A DNA stretch of 64,000 nt from Idiomarinaceae bacterium HL-53 (GCA_001458075.1 LN899469.1:124001-188000); one strand, 5' to 3'; counted from the first letter of the stretch, positions 45,142 to 55,729 are shown. Notes: generated by a model not told the origin, from the sequence alone. Numbers and translations: made by a program.

Positions 45142-45371
45142 CGATAAAGTGCATCAGGGGCTAAGTCTGGTGTGCCATAAGCGTGTTTAGGCCAGCAGAT
45201 CGCCCCATACTCATCAACAGCTACCTGCGCGAATCTGGCTGGATCTTTTAACGACTCGAATACCGGACCAAAGAGTGAGGATGCCAAACATACGTCTCCC
45301 GCAGTACCATCTGAGAATAAAACGTGCAGTACATAATTAGGTTTGGCATAAACTGAAACAACACTTTCCAT
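45108..45371 (-). CDS. DUF2442 protein
   Basis: An 87-residue protein with the DUF2442 layout (NYVLHVLFSDGTAGDVCLAS, then YGAICWPKHAYGTPDLAPDAL). It follows the DUF4160 gene by one nucleotide. DUF4160-DUF2442 pairs are widespread, mobile-looking gene couples sometimes listed as toxin-antitoxin-like, but no activity is established from sequence. Convergent overlap with the DUF4920 gene. Confidence 0.85.
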   Translation of the reverse strand: MESVVSVYAKPNYVLHVLFSDGTAGDVCLASSLFGPVFESLKDPARFAQVAVDEYGAICWPKHAYGTPDLAPDALYRQLISTPTGRS

Positions 45372-45372
45372 T

Positions 45373-45627
45373 TCAATTACTCCAAAGGTTGAATTCTCTG
45401 TGTTCGGCTGCTAGCTTCCAATCATCCAACAGCGCCTCCCGAGACATTATTGCCCACTCACTGATCAACGCATCTGCTCTGCGACTCATCGCTCCTATCA
45501 TTCTTTGTCCGGATGCAATCTCATAAATCGCATGCCAGTCGCCATAGTAAGCGTGAAAGTGAGGCGGATTATGATCATTATAATACATGCGTATGACGAT
45601 TCCGAAAAACTCACAAATTGTTGGCAC
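45373..45627 (-). CDS. DUF4160 protein (GTG start)
   Basis: An 84-residue protein with the family signature MPTICEFFGIVIRMYYNDHN and PPHFHAYYGDWHAIYEI. A GTG at 45627 is chosen as start: AAGGA sits 7 nt upstream, and the product then begins exactly at the conserved family N-terminus. The ATG 42 nt further upstream adds residues foreign to the family. It forms a two-gene unit with the DUF2442 gene. The pair separates the DUF4920 gene from the acetate regulator and acs, and looks like an accessory insertion. Confidence 0.85.
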   Translation of the reverse strand: MPTICEFFGIVIRMYYNDHNPPHFHAYYGDWHAIYEIASGQRMIGAMSRRADALISEWAIMSREALLDDWKLAAEHREFNLWSN

Positions 45628-45711
45628 CTGACAATCCTTGTCGATATGTGGAGCCTTTAATTTTATCACTGCTTTAAGAATTAGCGAGCAGAATACGCAA
45701 TAACCTGGGTT

Positions 45712-46365
45712 TCAGGAGCTCGGTGGAGCAAGTTGTAGGCGCTCTGCGAGGAGTACGACTTGGGTTCGGCTGTACACGTCGAGCTTACGAAATATGGCAG
45801 TCATGTGAGCTTTTACCGTGGCTTCGGTAATCCCTAATTCGTAGGCAATTTGCTTATTAAGCAGCCCTTCATGTACATGAAAGAGCACTTTATATTGTTG
45901 CGGGGTGAGGGCTGCAACCTTCTCTGCAAGTTCAAGATCTGCTTGTGAAATATCTGCTATTTGCTCTCTTACGTCGGCAGGTACCCACTCTTCGCCTTCA
46001 AGCATGCAAGAAATTGCTTTGGCGATGTCGACGGAGGCAAGTGATTTAGGAATAAACCCAAGTGCGCCAAAGCCCATGCAGCGGCTGATCACCTGTGCGT
46101 CTTCCGTACCCGAAATCACCGCGATCGGTAGGAGTGGGTAATCGTTCCGAATTCGAATGAGACCATATAGATCGCCGGCGCCCGGCATGTGCAGATCAAG
46201 CAAGATTAGATCGTAGTCATCACTCTTCTCTAGCTTGGTGAGCGTAGACTCAAGCGTATCGGCTTCTTCTATCACCAGATCAGAGAAATATTTCGCGAGC
46301 GCACCGTGCAGTGCCTCGCGAAACAAGGGATGGTCGTCTGCAATTAACAGCCGGGTCATCGGCAA
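45712..46365 (-). CDS. crbR: CrbR-like LuxR/NarL-type response regulator
   Basis: A 217-residue response regulator. The receiver domain (1-125) has LLIADDHPLF, the phospho-Asp in LILLDLHMPG and the Lys in GFIPKSLAS. The C-terminal HTH_LuxR domain (about 150-210) has LTPQQYKVLFHVHEGLLNKQ and LGITEATVKAHMTAIFRKL. It lies 10 nt downstream of acs. CrbR is the regulator that, with a CrbS kinase, activates acs in Vibrio; the matching kinase lies 7.6 kb away in this window. Assignment by architecture and context. Confidence 0.85.
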   Translation of the reverse strand: MPMTRLLIADDHPLFREALHGALAKYFSDLVIEEADTLESTLTKLEKSDDYDLILLDLHMPGAGDLYGLIRIRNDYPLLPIAVISGTEDAQVISRCMGFGALGFIPKSLASVDIAKAISCMLEGEEWVPADVREQIADISQADLELAEKVAALTPQQYKVLFHVHEGLLNKQIAYELGITEATVKAHMTAIFRKLDVYSRTQVVLLAERLQLAPPSS

Positions 46366-46375
46366 TTACCTTTTA

Positions 46376-48349
46376 TTAGCGATTGAGGCGATTTTCTATG
46401 AGTGAATCTACCACACTCGGATCAGCTAATGTAGAGGTATCGCCAAGCGCATCGTGCTCGTTACATGCAATTTTACGCAAAATGCGACGCATTATTTTAC
46501 CTGAGCGCGTTTTCGGTAGCCCAGGCGCCCATTGCATATGATCAGGGGTAGCAATTGGGCTCAAATCAGAGCGCACCCACTGAATCAGCTCCTTCTTCAA
46601 CTCATCAGTGCCTTCCACCCCATCAACTAAGGTCACGTAAACGTAGATGCCTTGCCCTTTAAGGTCATGCGGATAACCAACGGCTGCAGCTTCTGCCACA
46701 TGAGTGTGCGCTACCAAGGCACTTTCAATCTCAGCGGTACCCAAACGATGTCCAGAAACGTTCAGAACATCATCTACACGCCCAGTAATCCAATAATGTC
46801 CATCCGCGTCGCGACGTGCGCCGTCGCCAGTAAAATAAGTATTTTTGTAGGTGCTAAAGTAGGTTTGCTCGAATCGCTCATGATCACCCCACAACGTGCG
46901 CGCTTGTCCTGGCCAGCTATCGAGAATCACTAGATTTCCTTCAATGGCCTCGCCATTTTTCAACTGCGCTTCAGTGGCTTCGAGCGTATTTCCTTCGTTA
47001 TCCACAAGTGCCGGTTGAATCCCAAAAAATGGCGTCATGGCCGAGCCTGGCTTAAGTGCCTCTACCGAGCCGGGTAAAGGTGAAATCATGACCCCACCTG
47101 TTTCAGTTTGCCACCAGGTATCGACTATCGGACACCGGCTGTTCCCAATCTTATCGTAATACCACTCCCAAGCTTCGGGATTAATAGGCTCACCTACACT
47201 TCCCATCAGACGCAAGCTTTCTCGAGTGCTGCCTTTAGCTGCTAGCTCGCCCTTTGCCATCAATGCTCGAATTGCAGTCGGCGCAGTATAGAGAATCGTA
47301 ACTTTATGCTTATCCACCACCTTACCAATGCGTGAAACGTCAGGATATGTCGGCACGCCCTCAAACATCAGCGTGGTTGCACCGTTTGCTAAAGGCCCAT
47401 AAACAATGTAGCTGTGGCCGGTGACCCAACCCACGTCGGCGGCACACCAATAGACATCGTCTTCACGTAGATCGAAGGTATATTGATGCGTCATAGACGC
47501 CCAGACCAAATAGCCACCCGTGGTATGCAAAACCCCTTTGGGTTTGCCTGTGGAGCCTGAGGTGTACAGAATAAAGAGTGGGTCTTCGGCGTTCATAATC
47601 TCGGCTGGACAGTCGGCATCTACGGTCCCGACTAATTCATGCCACCAAACATCTCTCGGGCTTGAAAAAGCGACGTCGTTCCCCGTGTTCTGGAATACCA
47701 CCACGTGTTCCACCGACGGGCATGCATCGTTTTCCAATGCTTTATCTACATTAACTTTTACTGGAACCGTTTTCCCGCCACGACGGCCTTCGTCAGAAGT
47801 AATAACGGCTTTCGCTTCGCAGTCATTCAAACGATCGGCAATTGCGTGAGGGGAAAAGCCCGCAAAAATAACCGAATGAACCGCACCAATCCGCGCACAA
47901 GCCAGCATCGCAATGGCGGCTTCAGGAACCATGGGCATATAGATTGCGACGCGATCGCCCTTCTCGATACCGAGTTTCTTCAAGCCGTTGGCAAATTTAC
48001 AGATACGCTCGTGCAGCTCTTGGTACGTGAGTGATGACTGGACATCCACCTCATCGCCTTCCCAAATGATCGCAGTTTTCTCGGCACGTTCTGCCAAATG
48101 GCGATCAACGCAGTTGTAACAGGCGTTAAGGGCACCATCGGCAAACCACTTAATATCCACATTGCCTGCCGCAAAGTTCGTATGCTTCACTTGGGTGTAT
48201 GGCGCAAACCAATCTAACCGCTGCCCCTGCTCACGCCAAAATGACTCGGGATCACGTATCGAAGCCTCATACATAGCTTGATAGCGCGCCGGATTCAAAT
48301 GTTTGGCCTGAACATGTTGCTCTGATAGTGAAAACGTCTTGGCAGACAT
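46376..48349 (-). CDS. acs: Acetyl-CoA synthetase
   Basis: A 657-residue AMP-forming enzyme converting acetate, ATP and CoA to acetyl-CoA. Visible motifs: the P-loop-like [15 protein letters not shown], the hinge region [20 protein letters not shown] and the C-terminal [13 protein letters not shown] containing the regulatory/catalytic Lys. Length is canonical (about 650 aa). It is followed by the CrbR-like gene in the same direction. An inverted repeat upstream probably serves as an operator. Confidence 0.97.
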   Translation of the reverse strand: MSAKTFSLSEQHVQAKHLNPARYQAMYEASIRDPESFWREQGQRLDWFAPYTQVKHTNFAAGNVDIKWFADGALNACYNCVDRHLAERAEKTAIIWEGDEVDVQSSLTYQELHERICKFANGLKKLGIEKGDRVAIYMPMVPEAAIAMLACARIGAVHSVIFAGFSPHAIADRLNDCEAKAVITSDEGRRGGKTVPVKVNVDKALENDACPSVEHVVVFQNTGNDVAFSSPRDVWWHELVGTVDADCPAEIMNAEDPLFILYTSGSTGKPKGVLHTTGGYLVWASMTHQYTFDLREDDVYWCAADVGWVTGHSYIVYGPLANGATTLMFEGVPTYPDVSRIGKVVDKHKVTILYTAPTAIRALMAKGELAAKGSTRESLRLMGSVGEPINPEAWEWYYDKIGNSRCPIVDTWWQTETGGVMISPLPGSVEALKPGSAMTPFFGIQPALVDNEGNTLEATEAQLKNGEAIEGNLVILDSWPGQARTLWGDHERFEQTYFSTYKNTYFTGDGARRDADGHYWITGRVDDVLNVSGHRLGTAEIESALVAHTHVAEAAAVGYPHDLKGQGIYVYVTLVDGVEGTDELKKELIQWVRSDLSPIATPDHMQWAPGLPKTRSGKIMRRILRKIACNEHDALGDTSTLADPSVVDSLIENRLNR

Positions 48350-48411
48350 AGATACTTCCTCCGTAATCTTGTTTATGTTGTTATACGTGATCTCACTTAG
48401 GAGTGGGATTC

Positions 48412-48444
48412 GACTATGGTCTAAGCCATTAGACCAAGGTCTAG
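48412..48444. promoter_or_regulatory. Candidate operator between acs and the porin gene
   Basis: A perfect 8-bp inverted repeat, TGGTCTAA-N4-TTAGACCA (48417-48436), is followed directly by a third related half-site AGGTCTAG. It lies 68-95 nt upstream of acs and 62-89 nt upstream of the porin start, so it could control both. Part of it (GACTATGGTCTAA) recurs upstream of the symporter/kinase genes. The LuxR-type CrbR homologue is the natural candidate binder. Confidence 0.6.
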
Positions 48445-48505
48445 ATTGCCAAGTGCCCTAGAATCGGTCAGTTTTTATGCACCACGGTTCAAAGAGGGTT
48501 TACTC

Positions 48506-49684
48506 ATGCAAACCAACCATAATCATAGTAAAAAACTTAAATTGGTACAGACAGCTTCGATCGTTACTCTTTTCTTTACGGCAAGCTCGAGCGCAGCACT
48601 TGCGAGCACTGAATTCAGTGTCGGTGGCTATCTCAAATTTGATGCACTCACTACCAAAACCGACAGCGGCGCTTTACCTGCCAATAGTATAGGGCGCGAC
48701 TTTTATATTCCTGCACTCACACCAATTGGCGGGCAGAGCAACACGTACACAGACTTCCACGCAAGACAATCCAGACTATGGGCCAAAGCGAATTACACGC
48801 TCGAAGACGGTAGCACCATTGAAGGCCACGTTGAAATTGATTTCCTCGGTACCCCGAATGGTGATAAGCGTATCACCAACTCTTATACACCGCGGTTGCG
48901 GCATGCATTCTTCCGATATCAAAATTGGACCTTCGGACAAACCTGGAGTAACTTCCAAGACCTTGCTATTTTGCCAGCCTCTGTCGATTTTATTGGTGTG
49001 ACAGACGGCACCGTATTTGCGCGCCAGCCGCAAATTCGTTACACCGCTAGCAATGGTTTCGCATTTTCTATCGAACAGCCAGAAAGCACGGTGACTCCCT
49101 ATCTTGGCGGAACCTCTCGTATTACTACGGGCGACAGTGCCATGCCTGATTTAACGGTGAGCTATCGAAACAAAGCAGGCAATATTCATTACGGTATTGC
49201 TGCTATTGCGCGACAAATTGAGTATCAAGACGATGCAACGCAGATTGAAGCGAGCGAGAGTGCTTTTGGCGTGAACCTCACCACCAAAATACAACTCGGT
49301 GACAACGATATTCGATTAGGTGTAGTGACGGGTTCAGGTCTCGGTCGCTATGTGGGTTTGAATACCACGAACGGTGCGGTACTCGATGCCAACAATGACT
49401 TAGATGCGATTGATTTAACAGCCTTTACTGCAGCGTATCGTCACGTTTGGTCAAGTAAGCTAAGCACTAATTTCACGTTCTCAGCCATCGATATCGACAA
49501 CGACGAGGCCTTAACTGGCCCTGATGCCAACGAGTCAACACAACGCATCGCAGCCAATTTCATGTATCAAGTCAATCCGAAGCTTCTCATTGGTACGGAA
49601 ATAAGCCGAGCGACTCGCGAATTAGGCTCGGGGGCAGAGGGAAACCTAGATCGCGTGCAGTTTAGCGCACAATACAGCTTCTAA
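48506..49684 (+). CDS. DcaP-like outer-membrane porin
   Basis: A 392-residue beta-barrel porin. The start at 48506 has GAGGG about 8 nt upstream and gives a signal peptide ending AALAS. The mature start STEFSVGGYLKFDALTT resembles DcaP-type trimeric porins for small organic acids, and the protein ends in Phe (QFSAQYSF) as outer-membrane porins do. It is divergent from acs with a shared palindromic regulatory region, which suggests a role in acetate or other carboxylate entry. A terminator follows. Confidence 0.82.
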   Translation: MQTNHNHSKKLKLVQTASIVTLFFTASSSAALASTEFSVGGYLKFDALTTKTDSGALPANSIGRDFYIPALTPIGGQSNTYTDFHARQSRLWAKANYTLEDGSTIEGHVEIDFLGTPNGDKRITNSYTPRLRHAFFRYQNWTFGQTWSNFQDLAILPASVDFIGVTDGTVFARQPQIRYTASNGFAFSIEQPESTVTPYLGGTSRITTGDSAMPDLTVSYRNKAGNIHYGIAAIARQIEYQDDATQIEASESAFGVNLTTKIQLGDNDIRLGVVTGSGLGRYVGLNTTNGAVLDANNDLDAIDLTAFTAAYRHVWSSKLSTNFTFSAIDIDNDEALTGPDANESTQRIAANFMYQVNPKLLIGTEISRATRELGSGAEGNLDRVQFSAQYSF

Positions 49685-49716
49685 CCTGTCGTTGTAATCT
49701 CATGTTTTGAACCTTT

Positions 49717-49739
49717 GGGCGCTTCATGCGCCCTTTTTT
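49717..49739 (+). terminator. Intrinsic terminator after the porin gene
   Basis: GGGCGC, loop TTCAT, GCGCCC, then TTTTTT. It lies 33-55 nt after the porin stop and separates it from smrA. Confidence 0.93.
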
Positions 49740-49800
49740 CTGTCGGCTAACGTATTCTAGTTCTGATAAACTGTTGGCCAGAGAAAGAGAGGGCCGAGTC

Positions 49801-50382
49801 ATGAAGGATGATGATACCGAGCTATTTCGTGAGCTCATGCAAGATGTAACGCCGCTCCGACAAGAGCCCATAGCGGTTGTAAAGCATGGTACAGAAAAGA
49901 CCGAAGTGCATGCCTTACGTAGAGAAGCTGCGATGGCAGAGGCGCAAACCGATCCGGGGTTAGGTTTAACCGATGAAGTGCGCGAGTGGGTAGACCCCGA
50001 TGGGATCATTGCCTGGCGACGAAACGGTGTACAAGATGGTGTTTTTCGCCAACTGAAAAAAGGCAATTATGAGCCTCAAGCCACATTAAACATGCACCAA
50101 ATGCGGGTAAAAGAGGCGCGCATAGAAGTGGCTCGATTTATTCAAGACTGTTATCGGTATGGCGTGCGTACTTGTATGTTAATTCATGGCAAGGGCAAAC
50201 GCAGCCCTGAACGACCGGCTTTACTAAAAAGTTTATGTAACCAGTGGCTACCCGAATTAGAACCGGTGTTGGCATTCCACACCGCGCATAAAAAGCATGG
50301 GGGCGAAGGTGCTACCTATGTCATGATTCGGAAAAATATGAATAGTAAACTAGAAAATCGAGAGCAGAACCGGAAGCGGTAA
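49801..50382 (+). CDS. smrA: Smr-domain endonuclease SmrA
   Basis: A 193-residue protein with an N-terminal linker (LFRELMQDVTPLRQEP) and a C-terminal Smr domain (about 100-180; LNMHQMRVKEARIEVARFI and CMLIHGKGKRSPERPALLKS). Smr domains of this type nick DNA or RNA; the exact role of SmrA is not settled. The start at 49801 (MKDDDTELF) fits the family N-terminus better than an ATG-like start 75 nt upstream inside the terminator. Alkaline phosphatase gene follows 18 nt later. Confidence 0.9.
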   Translation: MKDDDTELFRELMQDVTPLRQEPIAVVKHGTEKTEVHALRREAAMAEAQTDPGLGLTDEVREWVDPDGIIAWRRNGVQDGVFRQLKKGNYEPQATLNMHQMRVKEARIEVARFIQDCYRYGVRTCMLIHGKGKRSPERPALLKSLCNQWLPELEPVLAFHTAHKKHGGEGATYVMIRKNMNSKLENREQNRKR

Positions 50383-50400
50383 CCGTAAGGAATCTAAAAT

Positions 50401-51753
50401 ATGAAAAAATTCATTTTAGGCGCAGTCGCACTTAGCTGCCTGAGCATCACAGGCGTTGTTGTTGCAGATGACCACAGTGAGGTTGCGCCTCGGAATATGA
50501 TTATTGTAGTAGGTGACGGTATGGGTTTCCCGTACACCACGGCGTATCGCTACTTCAAAGATGGGAGGGGAATGACAACCCAAGCCGACATCGAACCTAC
50601 GTTACTCGATCGCTATCTCGTAGGTGCAGCCAGTACTTATCCGGCTGACGATACATTGATTACCGATTCTGCCGCGAGTGCCACAACGCTCGCCTCACGC
50701 GTAAAAACCTATAATGGCGCGATCGGCGTTGATATCGAGAAGTCACCGGTTGAAAGTTTGATGGAGACTGCGAAAGCGGAAGGCTTCCTCACTGGCGCCA
50801 TTGCTACCACACGCGTTACGCACGCAACGCCAGCCGCATTTTTCACCCACGTGCACTATCGACGTCAAGAGCGTGAGATTGCAGAACAATTTGCCCAATT
50901 CAACGAAGACGGCGAATGGAAATTCGATTTATTACTCGGTAGCGGACGTGAATTCTTTCGCTATGAAAATGAAGACGGTACGCAAGTTGACCACCTTGCT
51001 GACATGCAATCACGTGGCATGCAAGTGATTGAGTCCATAGACGGTTTAACAGATGTGCGAGCTCTGCCCCTCACTGGCTTATTTCACGAAAAAGATTTTC
51101 CATTTGTTATCGACGATGCCCCCCGACTTGAACAAATGGTTGCACAGGGTCTGCGTTTGCTGGCAGAGCAAGATGAGCCCTTTGTACTTCTCATTGAAGC
51201 CTCAATGATTGACTGGTGTGGGCATGGTAACGATATTGGTTGCGCTATGCACGAAATGCGAGACTTAGAGCTTGCCTTTGATACACTCGTTGAGTTTGTT
51301 GAGAGCCGATCCGATACCGCGCTCGTGATGACAGCAGATCATTCGACTGGCGGCTTAGCACTCGGTGCCGATGGCGTTTATCAGTGGCGCGCTGCACAAG
51401 TCAATCGCATCGGTCGTAGCCTTCGCTTAATGGCGAATGAGTTGGCCGCCATGGCAAAGATCGATTGGGAGCCTTACATCAATCAGTACCTTCCTTTTCC
51501 GCTCGCAACCGAGCATCAATCTGAGCTGAACCGTCTCGCGGCACTCACAGGCGAAAGTCAGGTGCGAGAAATCAATAAATTTTTAGTGCAGTTTGTGCGT
51601 TATCACACCGGCACAGGCTTTACGACGAGTGGCCATACAGGGGAAGATGTTCCTGTATATGCGGTCGGGCCGTGGGCAGATGCTTTTCGTGGACATCAAG
51701 ACCACAGTGACATTGCAGCACAACTTATAGAATGGATTGAGGCGCGCGATTAA
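50401..51753 (+). CDS. Alkaline phosphatase
   Basis: A 450-residue secreted phosphatase. Signal peptide [20 protein letters not shown] precedes the mature protein. The metal-binding IIVVGDGMGFPYTTA and the catalytic Ser in LITDSAASATTLAS are present, with later metal ligands in VLLIEASMIDWCGHGNDIG, MTADHSTGGLA and SGHTGEDVP. It hydrolyses phosphate esters in the periplasm or outside. It is shorter than some PhoA relatives but within the PF00245 range. No Pho box was recognised upstream. Confidence 0.92.
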   Translation: MKKFILGAVALSCLSITGVVVADDHSEVAPRNMIIVVGDGMGFPYTTAYRYFKDGRGMTTQADIEPTLLDRYLVGAASTYPADDTLITDSAASATTLASRVKTYNGAIGVDIEKSPVESLMETAKAEGFLTGAIATTRVTHATPAAFFTHVHYRRQEREIAEQFAQFNEDGEWKFDLLLGSGREFFRYENEDGTQVDHLADMQSRGMQVIESIDGLTDVRALPLTGLFHEKDFPFVIDDAPRLEQMVAQGLRLLAEQDEPFVLLIEASMIDWCGHGNDIGCAMHEMRDLELAFDTLVEFVESRSDTALVMTADHSTGGLALGADGVYQWRAAQVNRIGRSLRLMANELAAMAKIDWEPYINQYLPFPLATEHQSELNRLAALTGESQVREINKFLVQFVRYHTGTGFTTSGHTGEDVPVYAVGPWADAFRGHQDHSDIAAQLIEWIEARD

Positions 51754-51764
51754 CTGCGCGCCTC
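51739..51764 (+). terminator. Hairpin at the alkaline phosphatase / purL junction
   Basis: A 9-bp GC-rich stem, GAGGCGCGC with GCGCGCCTC, has an 8-nt loop containing the phosphatase stop codon. Only a broken pyrimidine tract follows on the plus strand, so termination efficiency is uncertain. It lies between convergent genes. Confidence 0.55.
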
Positions 51765-51779
51765 CGCTTTCTTTCGAGA

Positions 51780-54700
51780 TTATTTTAAAGCCACCCGAGC
51801 ATTTCTGAAGAGGCGCGTCCAAGCGCCGTCTTCTTGCCAATTTTCTGGATACCAAGAGTTGGCAACCGCTCTGAATACTCGTTCAGGATGCGGCATCATA
51901 ATCGCCACCCGTCCATCGTGACTTACGACACCCGTGACGCCTTGTGCTGAGCCATTTGGGTTACTTGGGTATTGCTCTGTTACCTTGCCGTAATTGTCGA
52001 TATAGCGAAGCGCAACCCCATTGCGGCTAGCCAATGCGCTCGCATCTTGTGCCTTACGGTAGCGTGTTTGCCCTTCCCCATGCGACACGGCAATCGGCAT
52101 TTGTGAACCGACCATGTCACTAAACCAAGGTGAATGATTAGCTTGCACTTCAACCATGGCGACACGTGCTTCAAAACGCTCTGAGCGGTTCGTAACAAAC
52201 TCTGGCCAATCTTGTGTACCCGGAATCAGGTCATGCAAGGTCGACAGCATCTGACAACCGTTACAGACCCCAAGAGAGAGTGTATCTTCGCGATTGAAGA
52301 ATTGACTGAACACGTCTCTTGCACGCTCATTAAACAGAATTGAGCGCGCCCAGCCGCCGCCTGCGCCCAGCACATCGCCATAAGAGAAGCCACCACAGGC
52401 CGCAAGCACTTGCATTTCTTCTAAGTTGACGCGCCCCGCCAAGATATCGCTCATATGTACATCGATTGCTCGGAAGCCGGCGCGATTGAACGCGGCGGCC
52501 ATTTCATAGTGCGAATTCACGCCTTGCTCACGAAGAATGGCAACTTTCGGCGCAACGCCTTTACTGATATAGGGTGCGGCAATGTCGTCGGCTGGCTCGT
52601 AAGTAAGCTTTGCGAACAACCCTGGATTATTCGTATCCGCTTTCAACGTAAATTCTTCTTCAGCACAGGTCGGGTTATCTCGTAAAGACTGCATTTGATG
52701 AGTTGTTTCCGCCCAAATAGACCGCAAAGCACTGCGAGATTCGTTGAATACAATCTGTGCATTCTGGTTGATTAAAATACGGTCGTTGGCTTCCACTGAG
52801 CCCAATGAGTACAACATGTCACTCATTCCCGCCTGTTCGAATCGATCTTGTAGTGCCAGCCAGGTTTCGTCACTCACTTGCAATACCGCGCCCAACTCCT
52901 CATTAAAGAGAAATTGATGCGCTTCCACACTTGCTGGCAAGTCAATACGCACACCGCAATGCCCAGCGAAGGCCATCTCAGCCAAGGTTGTGAATAAACC
53001 GCCGTCAGCACGATCGTGATAGGCGATGAGTTCATTGCTCGCCACCAATTCTTGAATGGTTTCAAAGAAGAAAGCAAGCAACTTCGGTTGGTCTAAATCT
53101 GGAGCGGTCGAGCCTAACGCTTGATAAACCTGCGCCAGCGCGGAACCTCCCATGCGCTGTTGACCGCGCCCTAAATCGATCAATACCAAGCGCCCACCTT
53201 GCTCTGGACGCAGCTGAGGCGTAACCGTTTTGCGAATATCTGTCACGCGTGCAAATGCTGAAATCACAAGGCTTAATGGCGCGGTGACCGACTTCTCTTC
53301 GCCTTGCTCCTGCCACGCGGTTTTCATCGACATAGAGTCTTTACCTACCGGAATCGTGATACCAAGTGCAGGACAAAGTTCTTCACCCACCGCTTTGACG
53401 GCTGCGTATAAGCCAGCATCCTCGCCTGTGTGCCCGGCTGCAGCCATCCAGTTTGCAGACAATTTGACACGTTTTAACTCACCAATCGCGGTCGCAGCGA
53501 TGTTGGTAATAGCTTCCCCAACAGCCATTCGAGCCGAAGCGGCATGATCGAGTAACGCCACCGGGGTTCTTTCCCCCATCGACATCGCCTCCCCTGCATA
53601 GCTATCAAACGAAGCTGCGGTGACTGCACAGTTTGCTACCGGTATCTGCCATGGCCCAACCATTTGATCGCGAGCCACCAATCCGGTTACCGAGCGATCT
53701 CCAATGGTAATCAGGAAGGTTTTTTCAGCGACAGCCGGTAATCTCAAAACGCGTTGCACTGACTCGGCTAAATTTAGTGTTGAGGGATCGAAAAAATCCC
53801 CTTGAGCTAATGCGCTCTCAACATCCCGATGCATTTTCGGCGGCTTCCCAAGAAGCACATCCAGCGGCATATCCACGGGGTAGTTCTCAAACACCTCGTC
53901 GTAAAGCTTCAACTCACGCTCTGCAGTGGCTTCACCAACAACCGCAAAAGGTGCACGTTCACGTGCACAGATTTGCTCAAAGGTCGTCAATTGTTCAGGT
54001 GCTACCGCTAATACATACCGTTCTTGTGATTCATTACACCAAACGGCAACTGGGGGCATACCCGGTTCATCGTTCGGCACGGCGCGCAGTTTGAAGTTGC
54101 CGCCCTTACCTGCGTCATTCACCAACTCTGGTAACGCATTTGATAATCCGCCCGCACCAACGTCGTGAATAAATACGATAGGATTTTCTGCACCCATTTG
54201 CCAACAACGATCGATCACCTCTTGACAGCGGCGTTCCATTTCTGGGTTTTCGCGTTGCACCGAAGCAAAGTCGAGATCTTCGTCTGACTGCCCGGACGCC
54301 ATCGAAGACGCTGCACCGCCACCTAAACCAATATTCATGGCCGGTCCGCCCAATACAATAAGAGGCGCGCCCACAGGGATTTCTTTCTTCTGTACGTGCT
54401 CGTCTTTAATGTTACCCAAACCACCCGCAATCATGATCGGTTTGTGATAACCCCGCACTTCTTCGCCCGCAAAACTATTCACCCTAGCTTCATAGGTTCT
54501 AAAATAGCCAAGGAGGTTGGGGCGGCCAAATTCATTGTTAAACGCTGCGCCTCCGAGCGGCCCTTCAATCATAATTTGTAAGGCGGTGACGATCCGTTCT
54601 GGTTTGCCGTAATCGATTTCCCATGGCTGTTCAAAGCCAGGAATTCTCAAATTAGACACACTAAAACCGCTCAGACCAGCTTTGGGTTTTGCGCCAATAC

Positions 54701-55655
54701 CGGTGGCGCCCTCATCACGGATTTCTCCGCCTGAGCCTGTTGCAGCGCCTGGGTATGGTGAGATTGCAGTCGGATGATTATGGGTTTCAACCTTCATCAA
54801 AATATGCACAGGCTCATTATGATAACGATACTCTGTGTCTGCATCTGGATAGAAACGACCTGCAAAACTTCCTTCCATGACCGCAGCGTTGTCTTTATAA
54901 GCAGAAAGCACATAGTCAGGGGTTACTTCATAAGTGCGCTTGATCATTTTGAACAATGATTTTTGCTGAGACACGCCGTCAATCGTCCAGTCCGCATTGA
55001 ATATCTTATGTCGACAATGCTCGGAGTTTGCTTGTGCGAACATATACAGTTCTACGTCGGTTGGATTGCGCTGTAATGCCTTAAAGTTGTCTACCAAGTA
55101 ATCGATCTCATCCTCGGCGAGCGCGAGGCCCATGGCCACATTCGCTTGTGCCAATGCATCTCGACCTTTGCTAAGAATGTCCACTTGTGAGAGTGGCGCG
55201 GGGGCTTGCTCGGCAAAGAGGGTTGTTTCCACGGGCATCTCGGTGAGTGCATTTTCCGTCATGCGATCAAATACAAGTGCCGTTGCGGCCTGTTTTTCCT
55301 GAGCCGACAGGTTGCCCCCAAATGACCAAATCACGCCGTGCTCAACGCGCTTTATTTCAGTAAAGCCACAGTTATTTACAATGTCGGTTGCTTTCGACGA
55401 CCATGGCGAGATCGTTCCTAAGCGAGGAACTACTAAAACTTGAGAATCTTGCAAAGAAAGCGACGTTGTAACGCGACCACTTAATAATTCTTCAAGGCGC
55501 AGCTGTGCGCTTTGGCTCAACTGTTTTGGGCCGTAGATGAAGTAAACCTGTTCAGCATGCACTGCGGTGAGCGGTAAACCCTGCTTCTGCATGCGGTGAA
55601 GTAATTTCTGCGCTTTAAAATGAGAGAGTACAGAGGCACCTTGAACTATGATCAC
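51780..55655 (-). CDS. purL: Phosphoribosylformylglycinamidine synthase
   Basis: A 1291-residue large-type (single-chain) FGAM synthase for step four of purine synthesis. It has an N-terminal PurS-like domain, the AIRS-like synthase halves ([28 protein letters not shown]) and a C-terminal class I glutamine amidotransferase with the Cys in [10 protein letters not shown] and the His/Glu pair in MPHPERVFR. Length is canonical for gammaproteobacteria. It is monocistronic, convergent with the phosphatase gene and divergent from mltF. Confidence 0.97.
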   Translation of the reverse strand: MIIVQGASVLSHFKAQKLLHRMQKQGLPLTAVHAEQVYFIYGPKQLSQSAQLRLEELLSGRVTTSLSLQDSQVLVVPRLGTISPWSSKATDIVNNCGFTEIKRVEHGVIWSFGGNLSAQEKQAATALVFDRMTENALTEMPVETTLFAEQAPAPLSQVDILSKGRDALAQANVAMGLALAEDEIDYLVDNFKALQRNPTDVELYMFAQANSEHCRHKIFNADWTIDGVSQQKSLFKMIKRTYEVTPDYVLSAYKDNAAVMEGSFAGRFYPDADTEYRYHNEPVHILMKVETHNHPTAISPYPGAATGSGGEIRDEGATGIGAKPKAGLSGFSVSNLRIPGFEQPWEIDYGKPERIVTALQIMIEGPLGGAAFNNEFGRPNLLGYFRTYEARVNSFAGEEVRGYHKPIMIAGGLGNIKDEHVQKKEIPVGAPLIVLGGPAMNIGLGGGAASSMASGQSDEDLDFASVQRENPEMERRCQEVIDRCWQMGAENPIVFIHDVGAGGLSNALPELVNDAGKGGNFKLRAVPNDEPGMPPVAVWCNESQERYVLAVAPEQLTTFEQICARERAPFAVVGEATAERELKLYDEVFENYPVDMPLDVLLGKPPKMHRDVESALAQGDFFDPSTLNLAESVQRVLRLPAVAEKTFLITIGDRSVTGLVARDQMVGPWQIPVANCAVTAASFDSYAGEAMSMGERTPVALLDHAASARMAVGEAITNIAATAIGELKRVKLSANWMAAAGHTGEDAGLYAAVKAVGEELCPALGITIPVGKDSMSMKTAWQEQGEEKSVTAPLSLVISAFARVTDIRKTVTPQLRPEQGGRLVLIDLGRGQQRMGGSALAQVYQALGSTAPDLDQPKLLAFFFETIQELVASNELIAYHDRADGGLFTTLAEMAFAGHCGVRIDLPASVEAHQFLFNEELGAVLQVSDETWLALQDRFEQAGMSDMLYSLGSVEANDRILINQNAQIVFNESRSALRSIWAETTHQMQSLRDNPTCAEEEFTLKADTNNPGLFAKLTYEPADDIAAPYISKGVAPKVAILREQGVNSHYEMAAAFNRAGFRAIDVHMSDILAGRVNLEEMQVLAACGGFSYGDVLGAGGGWARSILFNERARDVFSQFFNREDTLSLGVCNGCQMLSTLHDLIPGTQDWPEFVTNRSERFEARVAMVEVQANHSPWFSDMVGSQMPIAVSHGEGQTRYRKAQDASALASRNGVALRYIDNYGKVTEQYPSNPNGSAQGVTGVVSHDGRVAIMMPHPERVFRAVANSWYPENWQEDGAWTRLFRNARVALK

Positions 55656-55700
55656 GTGCTAGGCTCCAGCTTAGTTATGGGGGGAATGGAATGGCGTCAT

Positions 55701-55729
55701 ATTATACGGTGTTACGCAACAATTTGCGA
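55701..55729 (-). promoter_or_regulatory. purL promoter -10 with a PurR-like palindrome
   Basis: On the minus strand TATAAT (55701-55706) lies 46 nt before the purL ATG. Overlapping the -35 position is ACGCAACAATTTGCGA (55714-55729), a near-palindrome that resembles the PurR operator ACGCAAACGTTTTCNT in its outer bases but lacks the central CG. Purine repression of purL would be expected. Confidence 0.4.
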
